DNA of 64,000 bases, taken from Sphingosinicella sp. CPCC 101087. GTDB lineage: Bacteria > Pseudomonadota > Alphaproteobacteria > Sphingomonadales > Sphingomonadaceae. The stretch spans positions 239,007-303,006 of the forward strand of contig NZ_SBFF01000005.1 in NCBI RefSeq assembly GCF_004151485.1, written 5' to 3'. Position numbers and translations under genes: made by a program. The notes below the pieces were generated by a model, which was not told the origin of the DNA, made no database searches, and was given only the letters and a program-made list of their open reading frames with translations. Positions 50,913-60,423 of this stretch are shown here, one piece after another; positions within the stretch are counted from its first letter, which is position 1, and each line of letters starts with the position of its first letter.

Positions 50913-53900
50913 ATGGGTCCTGGCAAGGATCGGAAGCCGGGACGGCATTCCATCACCGCAGACGAATGGCGCCAGATCGTCGACAGCGCCATCGACACCG
51001 GCATAATCACGACTGATCTGGACGGGCAGGTAACCAGCTGGAGCGAAGGCGCCCGCCATATTCTGGGGTGGACCGAGGAGGAGATGCTCGGCCAGACGCT
51101 GGAGCGTCTGTTCCCGGACGGGACTGGCGTCCGTGCGCTCAAGACCGAGATGGCCGATGCTCGAACGCGCGGCCGCGGCGGAGGCGAAGAAGGGTGGCGT
51201 GTCCGCAAGGACGGCAGTGTCTTCTGGGCGACGGGCGAGATGAGCCCGATCCGCGATCAGGAGCAGGCGGTCGTCGGCTATACCAAGGTCCTGCGTGACC
51301 GATCGCGCCAACGCCACGCCGAGGAAGTGGCTCAAGAGGAACGCCGGGCCCTCGAGATTCTCAATCGCGCCGGCTCTGCTCTCGCCGCGGAGAACGACCT
51401 TCAGAAACTCGTCCAGATCGTGACCGATGCCGGTGTCGAGCTCACAGGTGCGGAGTTCGGCGCCTTCTTCTACAATGTCGAGAATGATGCCGGCGAGAGC
51501 TACATGCTCTACACCCTTTCGGGTGCGCCGGCGGAAGCCTTTTCCAGATATCCGATGCCCCGCAACACGGAAGTGTTCGCCCCTACCTTCAACGGCCAAG
51601 GGATCGTTCGTTCCGACGATATCACCCGCGATCCGCGCTACGGCCACAATTCACCCTATCACGGCATGCCGGAGGGACATCTCCCGGTGCGCAGCTATCT
51701 TGCCGTTCCGGTCATGTCCCGCTCGGGCGCCGTCCTTGGAGGTCTGTTCTTCGGTCACGCAGACCCCGGCGTGTTCGGCGCGGAGTCTGAGCGAGGCCTC
51801 TCCGGCCTTGCAGCCGAAGCCGCCGTGGCCATCGACAATGTTCGGTTGTTCCAGGCACTGGAGCGCGAGCTGGCGCAGCGACGTGCGGCCGAGGCGAACC
51901 TCGCGGCGAGCGAAGACCGGCTGCGTCTCGCCAACGAGGCGGCGGACATCGGCACCTGGGACTATGATCCGGTCAGCGGGGTGCTTCGGTGGGATGCCCG
52001 GTGCAAGGCGCTGTTCGGACTGCCTGAAGATTCCGATGTCACCTATGAAGGCACGTTTCTGGCTGGGCTCCATCCGGACGACCGAGAACGCACGCACGCG
52101 GCCGTCGAGGCGGCACTGGCTCCCGGAGGACCGGGCAGCTACGACGTCGAATACCGAACGATAGGCCTTGGCGACGGGGTAGAACGCTGGGTGGCGGCAA
52201 CGGGCCGTGCGGTGTTCCAGGACGGAAAGGCCGTGCGGTTCATCGGCACCGTCATCAACATGACGGCTCGCAAGGCCACCGAAGCCGAGTTGCGCGAGCT
52301 CAACGAGCGGCTGGAGGAACGAGTTGCCGAGGAGGTCGCTCAGCGCTCGAAGGTCGAGGAAGAGCTGCGGCAGGCGCAGAAGATGGAGGCCGTCGGGCAG
52401 CTCACCGGCGGCATCGCCCACGATTTCAATAATCTGCTGACCGTCGTGACCGGAAATCTGGGAATGGCCAAGCGGGCGCTCGATGCGGCCCAAGTCACGG
52501 ACGTGCGTGCTCGCCGCGCACTCGAGAGCGCGCTCAAGGGCGCCGAGCGCGCAGCCGCTCTCACTCAGCGCCTTCTCGCCTTCTCGCGGCGCCAGCCGCT
52601 GGCCCCCAAGCCGCTCGACCTGGACAAGCTGGTCATGGGCATGTCGGACTTGCTGCAGCGCTCCCTCGGTGAGCTGGTGCGATTCGAGATCGTGACGTCG
52701 CCCGGGCTATGGCGGATCGAGGCGGACCCAAATCAACTGGAGAGCGCCATTCTCAACCTGGCGCTCAATGCCCGCGACGCGATGCCGTCTGGTGGCGAGC
52801 TGACGATTGAGACGGTCAATGCACGACTGGACGAAAGCTATGCCGCCAACCACGCGGAGGTGCCGCCCGGCCAATATGTGATGATCGCCGTGACCGACAC
52901 CGGCTCAGGAATGCCCAAGGAAGTCATCGATCGCGCATTCGAACCATTTTTCACGACCAAGCCGGTGGGCAAGGGGTCGGGGCTGGGCCTGTCGATGATC
53001 TATGGCTTCGTGAAGCAATCGGGCGGACACGTGAAGATCTACTCGGAGGAAGGTTCAGGGACCACGGTCAAGATCTATCTGCCGCGCCTGCTCAGCGAGC
53101 CCTCGCCAGACCAGGAGGAGCCGCGGATCACCGCCGGGTTCGAGACCAGTCAGCGACAGGAATCGATCCTCGTGGTCGAGGATGATGACGACGTGAGGGC
53201 CTATAGCGTCGAATGCCTTCGCGAATTGGGCTACCGCGTCATCGAGGCCCATGACGGCGCTTCGGCACTTCGCCTGCTCGAGAGGCAGGACGGGCCGGTC
53301 GACCTGCTGTTCACCGACGTGGTCATGCCGGGGATGAGTGGTCGAGAGCTCGCCGACGAAGCGCGCAAGCTGCAGCCTGACCTCAGGGTGCTCTATACGT
53401 CAGGCTACACCCGCAACGCGATCGTCCATGCCGGACGCCTGGATTCCGGCGTTGAGATGATCATCAAACCCTTCACCTACGAGGCGCTGGCCCAGAAGGT
53501 TCGCGATATGCTGGACGAGGGGCAGACTGACAGGGTGTTGGTCGTCGTGGCGGAGCCCACAGTGCGCACGCTGACCGCCGACGCCCTGACGACACTGGGC
53601 TATGGGGCAGAGGAAGCCGGAACTGCGGCCGAGGCCCTCGGCAAGGTCCGCTCGGCGAATGTGAGGTATGACGTCATCATCATGGACGACGAGCTGCCCG
53701 ACCGGACGGGGGAAGCACTCGCGAGAGAGCTGCGCGCACTGAATAGCGACCTGCCGATCCTGATCACGTCGCGTTCCCGCGCGGCATCCCTGGCCGAGCG
53801 GTTTGCGGGCGATCGCTGCATCGCCGTGCTTGGCCGACCCTATAAGAGCGGAATGCTGCAGGAAGCGCTGCGGTCGCTCGGCGTCACGCCCACTGGCTCT

Positions 53901-53915
53901 ACCGGAACGAAGTGA
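50913..53915 (+). CDS. Hybrid histidine kinase: PAS-GAF-PAS-HisKA-HATPase-REC-REC
   Basis: A 1000-aa cytoplasmic sensor kinase; no transmembrane segment. PAS at about 20-135 ([19 protein letters not shown]), GAF at about 150-315 ([13 protein letters not shown]), PAS at about 330-450, HisKA with the phospho-acceptor His503 in [11 protein letters not shown], the HATPase with [14 protein letters not shown] and [14 protein letters not shown], then two receivers. REC1 (about 748-866) is complete with Asp802 in [10 protein letters not shown] and Lys in MIIKPF. REC2 (about 870-990) keeps Asp925 but has VVVAEP in place of the acidic pair and RPY in place of KPF, so it may not be phosphorylated normally. 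ATG 50913 has GGGAGG upstream. Confidence 0.92.
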   Translation: MGPGKDRKPGRHSITADEWRQIVDSAIDTGIITTDLDGQVTSWSEGARHILGWTEEEMLGQTLERLFPDGTGVRALKTEMADARTRGRGGGEEGWRVRKDGSVFWATGEMSPIRDQEQAVVGYTKVLRDRSRQRHAEEVAQEERRALEILNRAGSALAAENDLQKLVQIVTDAGVELTGAEFGAFFYNVENDAGESYMLYTLSGAPAEAFSRYPMPRNTEVFAPTFNGQGIVRSDDITRDPRYGHNSPYHGMPEGHLPVRSYLAVPVMSRSGAVLGGLFFGHADPGVFGAESERGLSGLAAEAAVAIDNVRLFQALERELAQRRAAEANLAASEDRLRLANEAADIGTWDYDPVSGVLRWDARCKALFGLPEDSDVTYEGTFLAGLHPDDRERTHAAVEAALAPGGPGSYDVEYRTIGLGDGVERWVAATGRAVFQDGKAVRFIGTVINMTARKATEAELRELNERLEERVAEEVAQRSKVEEELRQAQKMEAVGQLTGGIAHDFNNLLTVVTGNLGMAKRALDAAQVTDVRARRALESALKGAERAAALTQRLLAFSRRQPLAPKPLDLDKLVMGMSDLLQRSLGELVRFEIVTSPGLWRIEADPNQLESAILNLALNARDAMPSGGELTIETVNARLDESYAANHAEVPPGQYVMIAVTDTGSGMPKEVIDRAFEPFFTTKPVGKGSGLGLSMIYGFVKQSGGHVKIYSEEGSGTTVKIYLPRLLSEPSPDQEEPRITAGFETSQRQESILVVEDDDDVRAYSVECLRELGYRVIEAHDGASALRLLERQDGPVDLLFTDVVMPGMSGRELADEARKLQPDLRVLYTSGYTRNAIVHAGRLDSGVEMIIKPFTYEALAQKVRDMLDEGQTDRVLVVVAEPTVRTLTADALTTLGYGAEEAGTAAEALGKVRSANVRYDVIIMDDELPDRTGEALARELRALNSDLPILITSRSRAASLAERFAGDRCIAVLGRPYKSGMLQEALRSLGVTPTGSTGTK

Positions 53916-54123
53916 AGCCATGGCGGGGCCCTTGCGCAAGAAGGGCGATGTCGGGCGGACCGATCTCGAAGGAGCATCTCGCGCTGGGAGGCAGTGACCG
54001 GATATCCGATCGAGGGCTGGTCGGCCGCTAACCTAGTCGCCACCGCCGGAAAGAGCGTGTCTGACGCTCGTCGCGACGGCCGGCCGGCGTCTCGACGGGA
54101 GCAGCGCCAGACTTCTTGGTGCG

Positions 54124-54351
54124 TCAATGAGCTCGGCCGCCGGCCTCGGGTTCCCTCTTCAGGATGATTTCACAAGCGAGGCCGGCCCGGCGGCCGCCGT
54201 GCATGTCCAGACCGCTTCCGGCTAGAGGCACTGGCTCGACCAGCACATGCGTGAAGTCCGCGAACTTCAGACAGGCAGCGACCGCGTCGGCATCGCTGAC
54301 GACGAGGCTCACGGTCGGGTGACTTTCGCTGAGATCCAGGGCGTCCTGCAT
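54124..54351 (-). CDS. Small hypothetical protein
   Basis: A 75-aa ORF from ATG 54351 (MQDALDLSESHPTVSLVVSD and ACLKFADFTHVLVEPVPLAG). It may be a short receiver-like or unrelated protein; the residue pattern is coding-like but no family is recognised and no ribosome-binding site is clear. It is divergent from the LytTR gene. The 208 bp between the kinase and this ORF hold nothing I recognise. Confidence 0.35.
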   Translation of the reverse strand: MQDALDLSESHPTVSLVVSDADAVAACLKFADFTHVLVEPVPLAGSGLDMHGGRRAGLACEIILKREPEAGGRAH

Positions 54352-54426
54352 CACGCACCGATATGACAGGACCATCGAGCAACGCCGCGCTTGATGTTTG
54401 CGCACCACAGCGCATAGTCGAGGGAG

Positions 54427-55248
54427 ATGCCTGCCGTCCCCATCGCCATCATCAGTCGCGAAATGCGGCTCGGTGGCCGCGCATTCTATGCGGCCACGCT
54501 GCTGGCACTTTTCGTGGCCTATGCCGGCATACTCGCCATCACCTTCGGCTTTGGCCTTGCGGAACTGATGGGGAGCGCGGCGGCCAATATCATGCCGATC
54601 GCACTTCTAGGAGCTGCCGTGCGCCCGATCCTGCGCGGTTTGGTCCTCGCGCGGCCGGTGATCATCCAGGCGGTGGCACATGCGGCGTTCGCCACATCCT
54701 TCACGATGCTGCTCTATTGGCTGGTGATGGTGTTGCTGGGCGTCATGAGCGGCCGGAGCGTGGTGGAATTCAACGTCACGCCCTTTCGAAGTCCAGCCGC
54801 CGTTTGGCAGTTGTTTCAAGGGCTGATCATATACGCGCTGATCGCGGTCCTGGTCCATGCCGAAGCGCTTGCCGAGAAGATGCGCGCCACCTCCCGCGAC
54901 ATTGCCTCAGACGAATCAGATGTAGCCCCTGCGCGTCTCTTCGTGAGACTGGGCGAGGATATTCGCCCGCTCGATCCAAGCCGAATCATCCTGATCCGCG
55001 GAGCCGACGACTATGCGGAGCTGGTCACCGCTTCGGGTACGCATCTGGTGCGCATGACCCTGGCAACGCTTGGCGAACGCCTGGGCGCGCGCTTCATCCG
55101 CGTTCACCGCTCCCTGCTTGTCAATATCGATCGGATAGGACGGGCTGAGCCCGCTGGTGGCGGCCGCATGCTGCTCCACATGGAGAATGGCGAAATGGTT
55201 ACGGCGAGCCGTTCCGGAACGCGGTTGCTGCGCGAACGGGTGATCTGA
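54427..55248 (+). CDS. Membrane-bound LytTR-family regulator
   Basis: A 273-aa protein. Four hydrophobic segments at residues 20-150 form a membrane domain. A C-terminal LytTR DNA-binding domain at about 170-270 has the family run LIRGADDYAELVTASGTHL, then VRMTLATLGERLGARFIRVH and RSLLVNIDRIGRAE. This membrane-LytTR form is common in Sphingomonadales as a regulator that senses something at the membrane. It lies about 500 bp downstream of the hybrid kinase on the same strand; a link between them is only suggested by position. Confidence 0.88.
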   Translation: MPAVPIAIISREMRLGGRAFYAATLLALFVAYAGILAITFGFGLAELMGSAAANIMPIALLGAAVRPILRGLVLARPVIIQAVAHAAFATSFTMLLYWLVMVLLGVMSGRSVVEFNVTPFRSPAAVWQLFQGLIIYALIAVLVHAEALAEKMRATSRDIASDESDVAPARLFVRLGEDIRPLDPSRIILIRGADDYAELVTASGTHLVRMTLATLGERLGARFIRVHRSLLVNIDRIGRAEPAGGGRMLLHMENGEMVTASRSGTRLLRERVI

Positions 55249-55333
55249 ATCCCACCGCCTGTGTCGGTTGACCGGCGCGACATGTCGATTGACCGATTCT
55301 TTTTCCCGACCGAGGGGCGTCGGATAGGCGAAA

Positions 55334-55350
55334 TCCCGTTCGAAACGGGA
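55334..55350. promoter_or_regulatory. Perfect inverted repeat before the amidohydrolase start
   Basis: TCCCGTT-CGA-AACGGGA is a 17-bp perfect inverted repeat that ends 7 bp before ATG 55358, so its right arm (GGGA) overlaps the ribosome-binding site (GGGAG). It could be an operator or a translation-masking hairpin. Confidence 0.45.
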
Positions 55351-55357
55351 GTCCGGA

Positions 55358-56650
55358 ATGTTGCTTCTGATTTTGCGGCGCCGCGCGGTGGTGATCGTCG
55401 CGTTGCTTGTGTGCCTCCTCTGCGCCGGGCGGCCCCAGGCACGATCGCGCGGTGAGATGACCCTGTATCGCGACGGTCTCGTCTGGACGGGGTCGGGGTT
55501 CGAGTCTCGTGACCTGGCGGTGCGTGACGGCCGATTCATCGAGCCGGGCTCGGCCACGGTGGGCGCCCACATCGTGGATTTGCGAGGGCGGTATGTCGTT
55601 CCGGCCTATGCCAATGCGCATGTGCATCAGACGCCCGCCACGGAAGAGGCAAGCGAACGAGCCCTTGGGAGCGGCGTATTCTACGCCTGGAATCCCAATA
55701 CAGTTGTGACGAGCGAGACGACGAAAGCGTTCTTTGCGCGACCCGATACGTATGATGTCGCGGTGGCGCAGGGCGGAATCACGGAGCCGCGGGGTCATCC
55801 CGAATGGCTGTACCTGAATGTCGTTGGCCCTCGCGCCCATCCGGATTGGACGCTTGAGGACTTTCTCGGCAACGCCTTCCACTATGGGCGCACGCACAAT
55901 GAGATCGACGTAGCGCTCGACGAGCTGGTGTCGCAGCGCGCGGATTTCGTGAAGGCGTACCTGCTCTTCTCGGAAGATTATGAGTCGCGGCGCGGGATGA
56001 ACCCCTATCTCGGGAGGAGCCCGGCCAATGCGGGCTCCGGGATCAATCCTGCCAACGCTCGCTATCTGGTCGAAGCGGCGGCGCGGCGCGGCTTCAAGGC
56101 CGCTTTCCATGTCGAAACGGCCGCCGATCTCGTGACAGCCGCCGAAAGCGGCGCCGCCATGGCGGCGCATCTGCCAGGATATTGGATGGGGGACTTGGCC
56201 GAGGACAGTCCGCGCCGCTCATTGACGGTCGACGAGGCGTGCCGCATTGCCGCGACATCGATGCTGCTGGTGCCGACCTATAGCTTTGCCGCGGTCAACA
56301 CACCTGCTGGAGAAGACGGAGTTAGTGCTCTGACCCGGGGCGTGCAGGCGCGCAACCTGTGGCTGCTGGCAAATGCCGGAGGCACCCTTCTTACCGGGAC
56401 CGATCATAGCATCGCGATATTCGCCGAAGCCGAGCATCTCGCTTCGCTCGATGTGCTCACGCCGGTAGAAGTTCTGAACATTGTATTGGGTACTGGGGCA
56501 CATCTGTTCCCCGAGCGCCGGATTGGCTGCTTCGAGAGGGACTGCGAAGCCGATTTCCTGGTGCTGAGCGAAAACCCATTGGGTGACATAGGCGCGCTCC
56601 GGTCTATCGACATGCGCATCAAGGCGGGCCGATCCATGGCTAGGCCGTGA
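55358..56650 (+). CDS. Secreted amidohydrolase-superfamily protein
   Basis: A 430-aa protein with an N-terminal hydrophobic signal (about 10-25, LLVCLLCAG, a possible lipobox-like region). The amidohydrolase barrel keeps most metal ligands: HVH in YANAHVHQT, Lys in DFVKAYLLF, His in KAAFHVETAAD and AAHLPG, and Asp in LTGTDHS. The start MTLYRDGLVWTGSGFE is the usual first strand, and the end reads CEADFLVLSENPL. Probable periplasmic hydrolase of unknown substrate. ATG 55358 has GGGAG upstream. It lies 109 bp after the LytTR gene. Confidence 0.82.
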   Translation: MLLLILRRRAVVIVALLVCLLCAGRPQARSRGEMTLYRDGLVWTGSGFESRDLAVRDGRFIEPGSATVGAHIVDLRGRYVVPAYANAHVHQTPATEEASERALGSGVFYAWNPNTVVTSETTKAFFARPDTYDVAVAQGGITEPRGHPEWLYLNVVGPRAHPDWTLEDFLGNAFHYGRTHNEIDVALDELVSQRADFVKAYLLFSEDYESRRGMNPYLGRSPANAGSGINPANARYLVEAAARRGFKAAFHVETAADLVTAAESGAAMAAHLPGYWMGDLAEDSPRRSLTVDEACRIAATSMLLVPTYSFAAVNTPAGEDGVSALTRGVQARNLWLLANAGGTLLTGTDHSIAIFAEAEHLASLDVLTPVEVLNIVLGTGAHLFPERRIGCFERDCEADFLVLSENPLGDIGALRSIDMRIKAGRSMARP

Positions 56651-56689
56651 AGCTAGGAGCGACACCACGAAGGTCCGATGAGTGATGGT

Positions 56690-56934
56690 GAGGCCGAGCG
56701 ATTCGAAGGGCAAAGCTGGGTGGATCGGCTCCAGTGCACCCACCACTATGGCTTGATCGGTCAGGTGGATCTGACAAGTGATTGGCAGCTGCGCGCTGGC
56801 GCTTTCGAGACGCGACACGCTACCGATCCTCCATCGTACCTTTTCTTGACGTCCAGCGCGACGGGACGGCGCGCAACCTCGTCATTTCCGAACCCGAACG
56901 TCCCGCGCGATGGACCTCTGGCGAGTGGGACTGA
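56690..56934 (+). pseudogene. TonB-dependent receptor fragment
   Basis: HHYGLIGQVDLTSDWQLRAG is the barrel segment of TonB-dependent (siderophore-type) receptors. After PPSYLFL one shift moves the family sequence into another frame (DVQRDGTARNLVISEPERPA), which ends at a stop near 56934. About 80 of 700 residues remain; there is no signal peptide or plug. Confidence 0.65.
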
Positions 56935-57009
56935 CGTGGACGCCGAGTAGCGAGACATTCGCGCAGCAGCTTCAGCTTTCGCCGCGTGGCCGCGACAGGA
57001 AGATCGAGA

Positions 57010-57222
57010 GGTCGTCGGGCTCGGTCTCCCCTGACGCGTTCACGCGATCAAGCCATGTCCGTCACGGAAGGGGCGCTTCGCGTCGGATACTCCAACCTGG
57101 GGCATTTCACCCGTATCTTCACGCGGTTGACCGGAATCCTCCCGTCCGAATATCGCCGCGCTGCGCAGACGGCCCTATCCGAGAACGAACGAATGTCGCG
57201 CAAGACGTCCGATTCGAGGTGA
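57010..57222 (+). pseudogene. AraC-family regulator C-terminal fragment
   Basis: SVTEGALRVGYSNLGHFTRI and FTRLTGILPSEYRRAAQ are the second helix-turn-helix of an AraC regulator. The frame upstream of about 57010 is not coding, and no N-terminal domain remains. An open frame from 56986 could be translated, but the protein would lack the first DNA-binding helix. Confidence 0.65.
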
Positions 57223-57287
57223 GCCGCACAAGAGGATCGCAGCGCGGCCCGAGGCTTGGACATCATTTGCCGGAGCAAGGAGCAGCC

Positions 57288-57628
57288 ATGACCCACCCAT
57301 CGCGCCCTCGCCTCGTCGCCTTTGCCGCGGATTCACGGAAGGCTTCGAGGCCGACCAGGAAGTCTTCTACAATCTCGTGATGGCCTCGCCTGAAGACGTG
57401 ACCTTGTCGGGATCCGACACCATCCTCGCGACCGGAGGAGATGAAGATCCGGACCGTCCCTGGGACGGCCAATCCGCTGGCGAAGGTTCTATCCACGCTG
57501 TCATCGACACTCGCGGGCGGGTCCGCACCTGGGACTGGCTGCGCGCCCAGCCGCACTGGCGCGGCACCGTCGTCATCGGCAGCGAAGCGATGGGCCGTCG
57601 TCCGATCGCAAGCTGTGGCGCGCCCTAG
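57288..57628 (+). pseudogene. RibD/dihydrofolate-reductase-like remnant
   Basis: ATG 57288 has AAGGAG upstream and opens MTHPSRPRLVAFAADS, then the frame is lost. From about 57345 another frame reads GFEADQEVFYNLVMASPEDV, TLSGSDTILATGG and SIHAVIDTRGRVRTWDWL, reminiscent of the C-terminal RibD (reductase) domain. The short total length and the frameshift suggest decay. The family call is tentative. The segment 57629-57805 holds nothing more. Confidence 0.4.
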
Positions 57629-57805
57629 CGCAAGGCGTGATCGAGCAATGCGCGACATCGGACGGCTCCCAAGGGACGCGGTGGCCGAAAAACACCTTCG
57701 TCAGCTCCGGTGAAGACAGGTATGGCGATCCTCGGACCAAGAGCGGCCAGTCGGGTCCGGCCAATGGAGGCGCGGAGACGTGCGAGCAGGCGCCGATACG
57801 GAGAG

Positions 57806-59284
57806 TCAGGGGTCCAGCATGTCCTTGTAAATCTTTCCGTCCTTCATGATGACCAGAAAGTTGCGGCCCGGATCTGCGACAAGGTTGATGTCCTGCAATG
57901 GATTGCCGTCGACCAGCAACAGATCGGCAAGGGCACCTTCCTCGATAACGCCAAGCTTTCCGGGATAGGGATTGCGGTTGCCCGACAAGGCCAACAGCTC
58001 GGCGTTGGTCCCCGTCGCCATGACGAGCGCCTCGGCGGGAGTGTACCAGCGGACCAGCGAAGCCAGGATTGCGCCTTGCTGTTGCGCCAGAGCCTGCGAG
58101 AAGAGGACATCGGTCCCCCACGCTGTCTTGATGTTGTACTTCCTGGCTAGTTGGTACGTTCTGCTGATACCGGGCCACACCGCATCGGCCCCTTCCCGCT
58201 GGACCGATCCTATCGGGAATCCCTCCCGAAGCGCTTCAGGGAGTGGCTGCAGGCTCAGCCAAATGCCCTGCTCGGCAATCAGGCGCGCCGTGGCATCGGT
58301 CATCAGGAAGCCGTGCTCGATAACCTTGACCCCCGCATCGATGGAGCGCCGGATCGCCGCGTCGGTGAACGCGTGAGCGGTAACGTAAGTGCCCCAGTTG
58401 TCGGCCGCCTCAGTGGCGGCACGAAGCTCCGCTTCGCTGAAGGTCGAAACGTCAACCGGACTGAACGGGGACGACACGCCGCCGCCCGCCGTAAGCTTGA
58501 TCTGCGACGCGCCCTGCATCAATTGCTCGCGCACACGCATGCGCATTTCATCGGGGCTGTCGGCGATCGCCGCACCGCCAATCTCCTCGATGCGCGTAAG
58601 CTGCCCGGGCACTCGCGGCAGATCGGAGAGCTGGCGAAAATCGCCATGGCCGCTGGTGACTGTGATCATGGCCCCAGAGGGATAGATGCGCGGGCCGGCC
58701 ACGACACCTTCGTCGATGGCGCGCTTAAGCGCAAACGTGGGCCCGCCGACGTCGCGCACGGTCGTGAACCCTCGCATCAGCGTGTCGGTCGCTTCATCGG
58801 CAGCCACCAGATTGCTGTAACCCACGTGGTCGCCCATCATCTGGGCCGGAGTTCCGCGGATTAGCATGGCATGCCAATGGGCATCGATCAGGCCGGGCAT
58901 CAGCGTGCGTCCGCCGCCGTCGATCACGCGCGTGCTCGCGTCTGGCGCGATCGCATCCGACGAAACCCGCTCGATCGTGTTGCCGCTGACCAGGACATGG
59001 GAGGGCGATGAAAGCGTGGCGTTCTTACCGTCGAAGATGCGGACATTCTGAAACAGGGTCTTTACGGGCGCCGGCGCGAGTGTTTCTTGCGCGATGCCGG
59101 GACGCGCGAAGCCAATCGGGAGAACGGCGACCGCCAGCAGGACGAGCATGCCGCCGATTTTCGCCAGCCAGTCCTGCCCCGGCAATTCTTGCAGTGCGAT
59201 CCGATGAGCGGCGGCCGCAGCCCGATCAAGAGCGGAGACCGAACCGGGCATGCTGACGGGCGACGGCGTCTCGAAATGGATCAT
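57806..59284 (-). CDS. Amidohydrolase/imidazolonepropionase-like metallohydrolase
   Basis: A 492-aa protein. Residues 1-75 contain a hydrophobic stretch (GGMLVLLAVAVLPIGFA) that may serve as a long signal or anchor. The TIM-barrel starts at TLFQNVRIFDGKNATLSSPS; metal ligands are HWH in GLIDAHWHAMLI, Lys in ASQIKLTAGGGVSS, His in VTAHAFTD and VIEHGFLM, and Asp in TAWGTDVLFS. The set matches the prolidase/aryldialkylphosphatase-like branch annotated as amidohydrolase family in sphingomonads. The start at 59284 has AAGGGA upstream. It follows the phosphodiesterase gene by 17 bp, so one transcript is likely. Confidence 0.87.
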   Translation of the reverse strand: MIHFETPSPVSMPGSVSALDRAAAAAHRIALQELPGQDWLAKIGGMLVLLAVAVLPIGFARPGIAQETLAPAPVKTLFQNVRIFDGKNATLSSPSHVLVSGNTIERVSSDAIAPDASTRVIDGGGRTLMPGLIDAHWHAMLIRGTPAQMMGDHVGYSNLVAADEATDTLMRGFTTVRDVGGPTFALKRAIDEGVVAGPRIYPSGAMITVTSGHGDFRQLSDLPRVPGQLTRIEEIGGAAIADSPDEMRMRVREQLMQGASQIKLTAGGGVSSPFSPVDVSTFSEAELRAATEAADNWGTYVTAHAFTDAAIRRSIDAGVKVIEHGFLMTDATARLIAEQGIWLSLQPLPEALREGFPIGSVQREGADAVWPGISRTYQLARKYNIKTAWGTDVLFSQALAQQQGAILASLVRWYTPAEALVMATGTNAELLALSGNRNPYPGKLGVIEEGALADLLLVDGNPLQDINLVADPGRNFLVIMKDGKIYKDMLDP

Positions 59285-59301
59285 GGCGGTTTCCCTTCGA
59301 G

Positions 59302-60423
59302 TTAGCCCGTCAACACGCTCCCCGGCGTATAAGGGCAGGTCGGCGGCACGGCCGCATCCGCAGCGGGCCATAAGAATTCGTAGACCACCCGGAACCCGTC
59401 GTGGTCGGACAGTACCGGTCCGCTCGGACCACCATCGAACATCCCCTCGACGCGGATCGGACGGACCTTCACCACGTTGCCCGACTGGAACAGTTGGAGG
59501 TTCTGCACGCGAAACCACTGGTCCTCATGCTCCCAGTCCTGGCGCACGTCGCACGTGTCTCGGTGCGCGCTGCAATAGCGGTGCACGTTGCCGACTGGCG
59601 ACGCCTGGTCGGAGGCGCGGGCGGAGTCGGGCGACACCCGGGCGAACGTGTCGTGGCGGACGTCGGAATTGCGCATGTTGAAGTCGCCGGCGATCAGGAC
59701 CGGGTCGGTTAGCGGGCTGCTCGTGCGGATGAACTCGGCGAGTTCGACCATTTGTCGCCTGTGCGCTTCGGCGTGCCGGTCCTCGCTTACGCGCGAGGCG
59801 CGTTGCGATTGCATGTGCGTGGTGAAGACGTCCACCACGCCGGGAACGCCGGGGATCGCGATCTCGGCGAAAAGGACGCCTTTGTTCGACAGGCAATCGA
59901 ACCCCGCGCAGCTCCGGCGGGCGAAAGGAACGTAACGGGCTCCCATGATCGGGTAGTCGGTGGCTATTGCGAGCCCGGCGGAGGTGAAGTTGGGCCCGAT
60001 TTCGCCGCGGAAGATGTTCCGCCTGCCGGGCAGCGCACCTTGGATGTTGGGGGCCTGCTCCGATCGGCGGCGCGGGCCGGTGACGACGCTTCGGTAACCC
60101 GTGCCAGTCACTGCCTTCGCGGCATCCTTGCTGAAGACTTCCTGAAACACGATAATATCAGGCCCTTCACCCGAAGAGCGGAGTTCGGCGAGGCGGCGGG
60201 AAATCTCGCGTAGTTCGGGCCCACGGTTGTTTCGCGCGGGGAACGGTAAACCCTCAATGTTGTAGGTCAGCACGTCGACCTCGGTGAAAGCGGTGGCACC
60301 GTCCACGGAGTACCGGATCGCAGGCCGGCTTGCGTCGACGCAGGCGACGTTTGACTCTGCGGGGAGTGCCGTGCAGCCGCTCGCGAGCCCGAGCGCAGTC
60401 GCAAGGAACAGGCGCCTCACCAT
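59302..60423 (-). CDS. Lipoprotein of the endonuclease/exonuclease/phosphatase family (sphingomyelinase-like)
   Basis: A 373-aa protein. The signal ends at the lipobox LASGC (Cys17). The DNase I/EEP fold follows: VLTYNIEGLPF, IIVFQEVF (metal Glu), FTTHMQSQ and LIAGDFNMRNSDVRHD, then LSDHDGFRVVYEF with the catalytic Asp-His. The HxQxQ-like segment after the catalytic His and the Cys pairs (RSCAGFDCLS, YCSAHRDTCD) resemble secreted neutral sphingomyelinases more than nucleases. Sphingomonads carry glycosphingolipids, so a lipid role is attractive but unproven. It leads the transcript into the amidohydrolase gene. Confidence 0.82.
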   Translation of the reverse strand: MVRRLFLATALGLASGCTALPAESNVACVDASRPAIRYSVDGATAFTEVDVLTYNIEGLPFPARNNRGPELREISRRLAELRSSGEGPDIIVFQEVFSKDAAKAVTGTGYRSVVTGPRRRSEQAPNIQGALPGRRNIFRGEIGPNFTSAGLAIATDYPIMGARYVPFARRSCAGFDCLSNKGVLFAEIAIPGVPGVVDVFTTHMQSQRASRVSEDRHAEAHRRQMVELAEFIRTSSPLTDPVLIAGDFNMRNSDVRHDTFARVSPDSARASDQASPVGNVHRYCSAHRDTCDVRQDWEHEDQWFRVQNLQLFQSGNVVKVRPIRVEGMFDGGPSGPVLSDHDGFRVVYEFLWPAADAAVPPTCPYTPGSVLTG

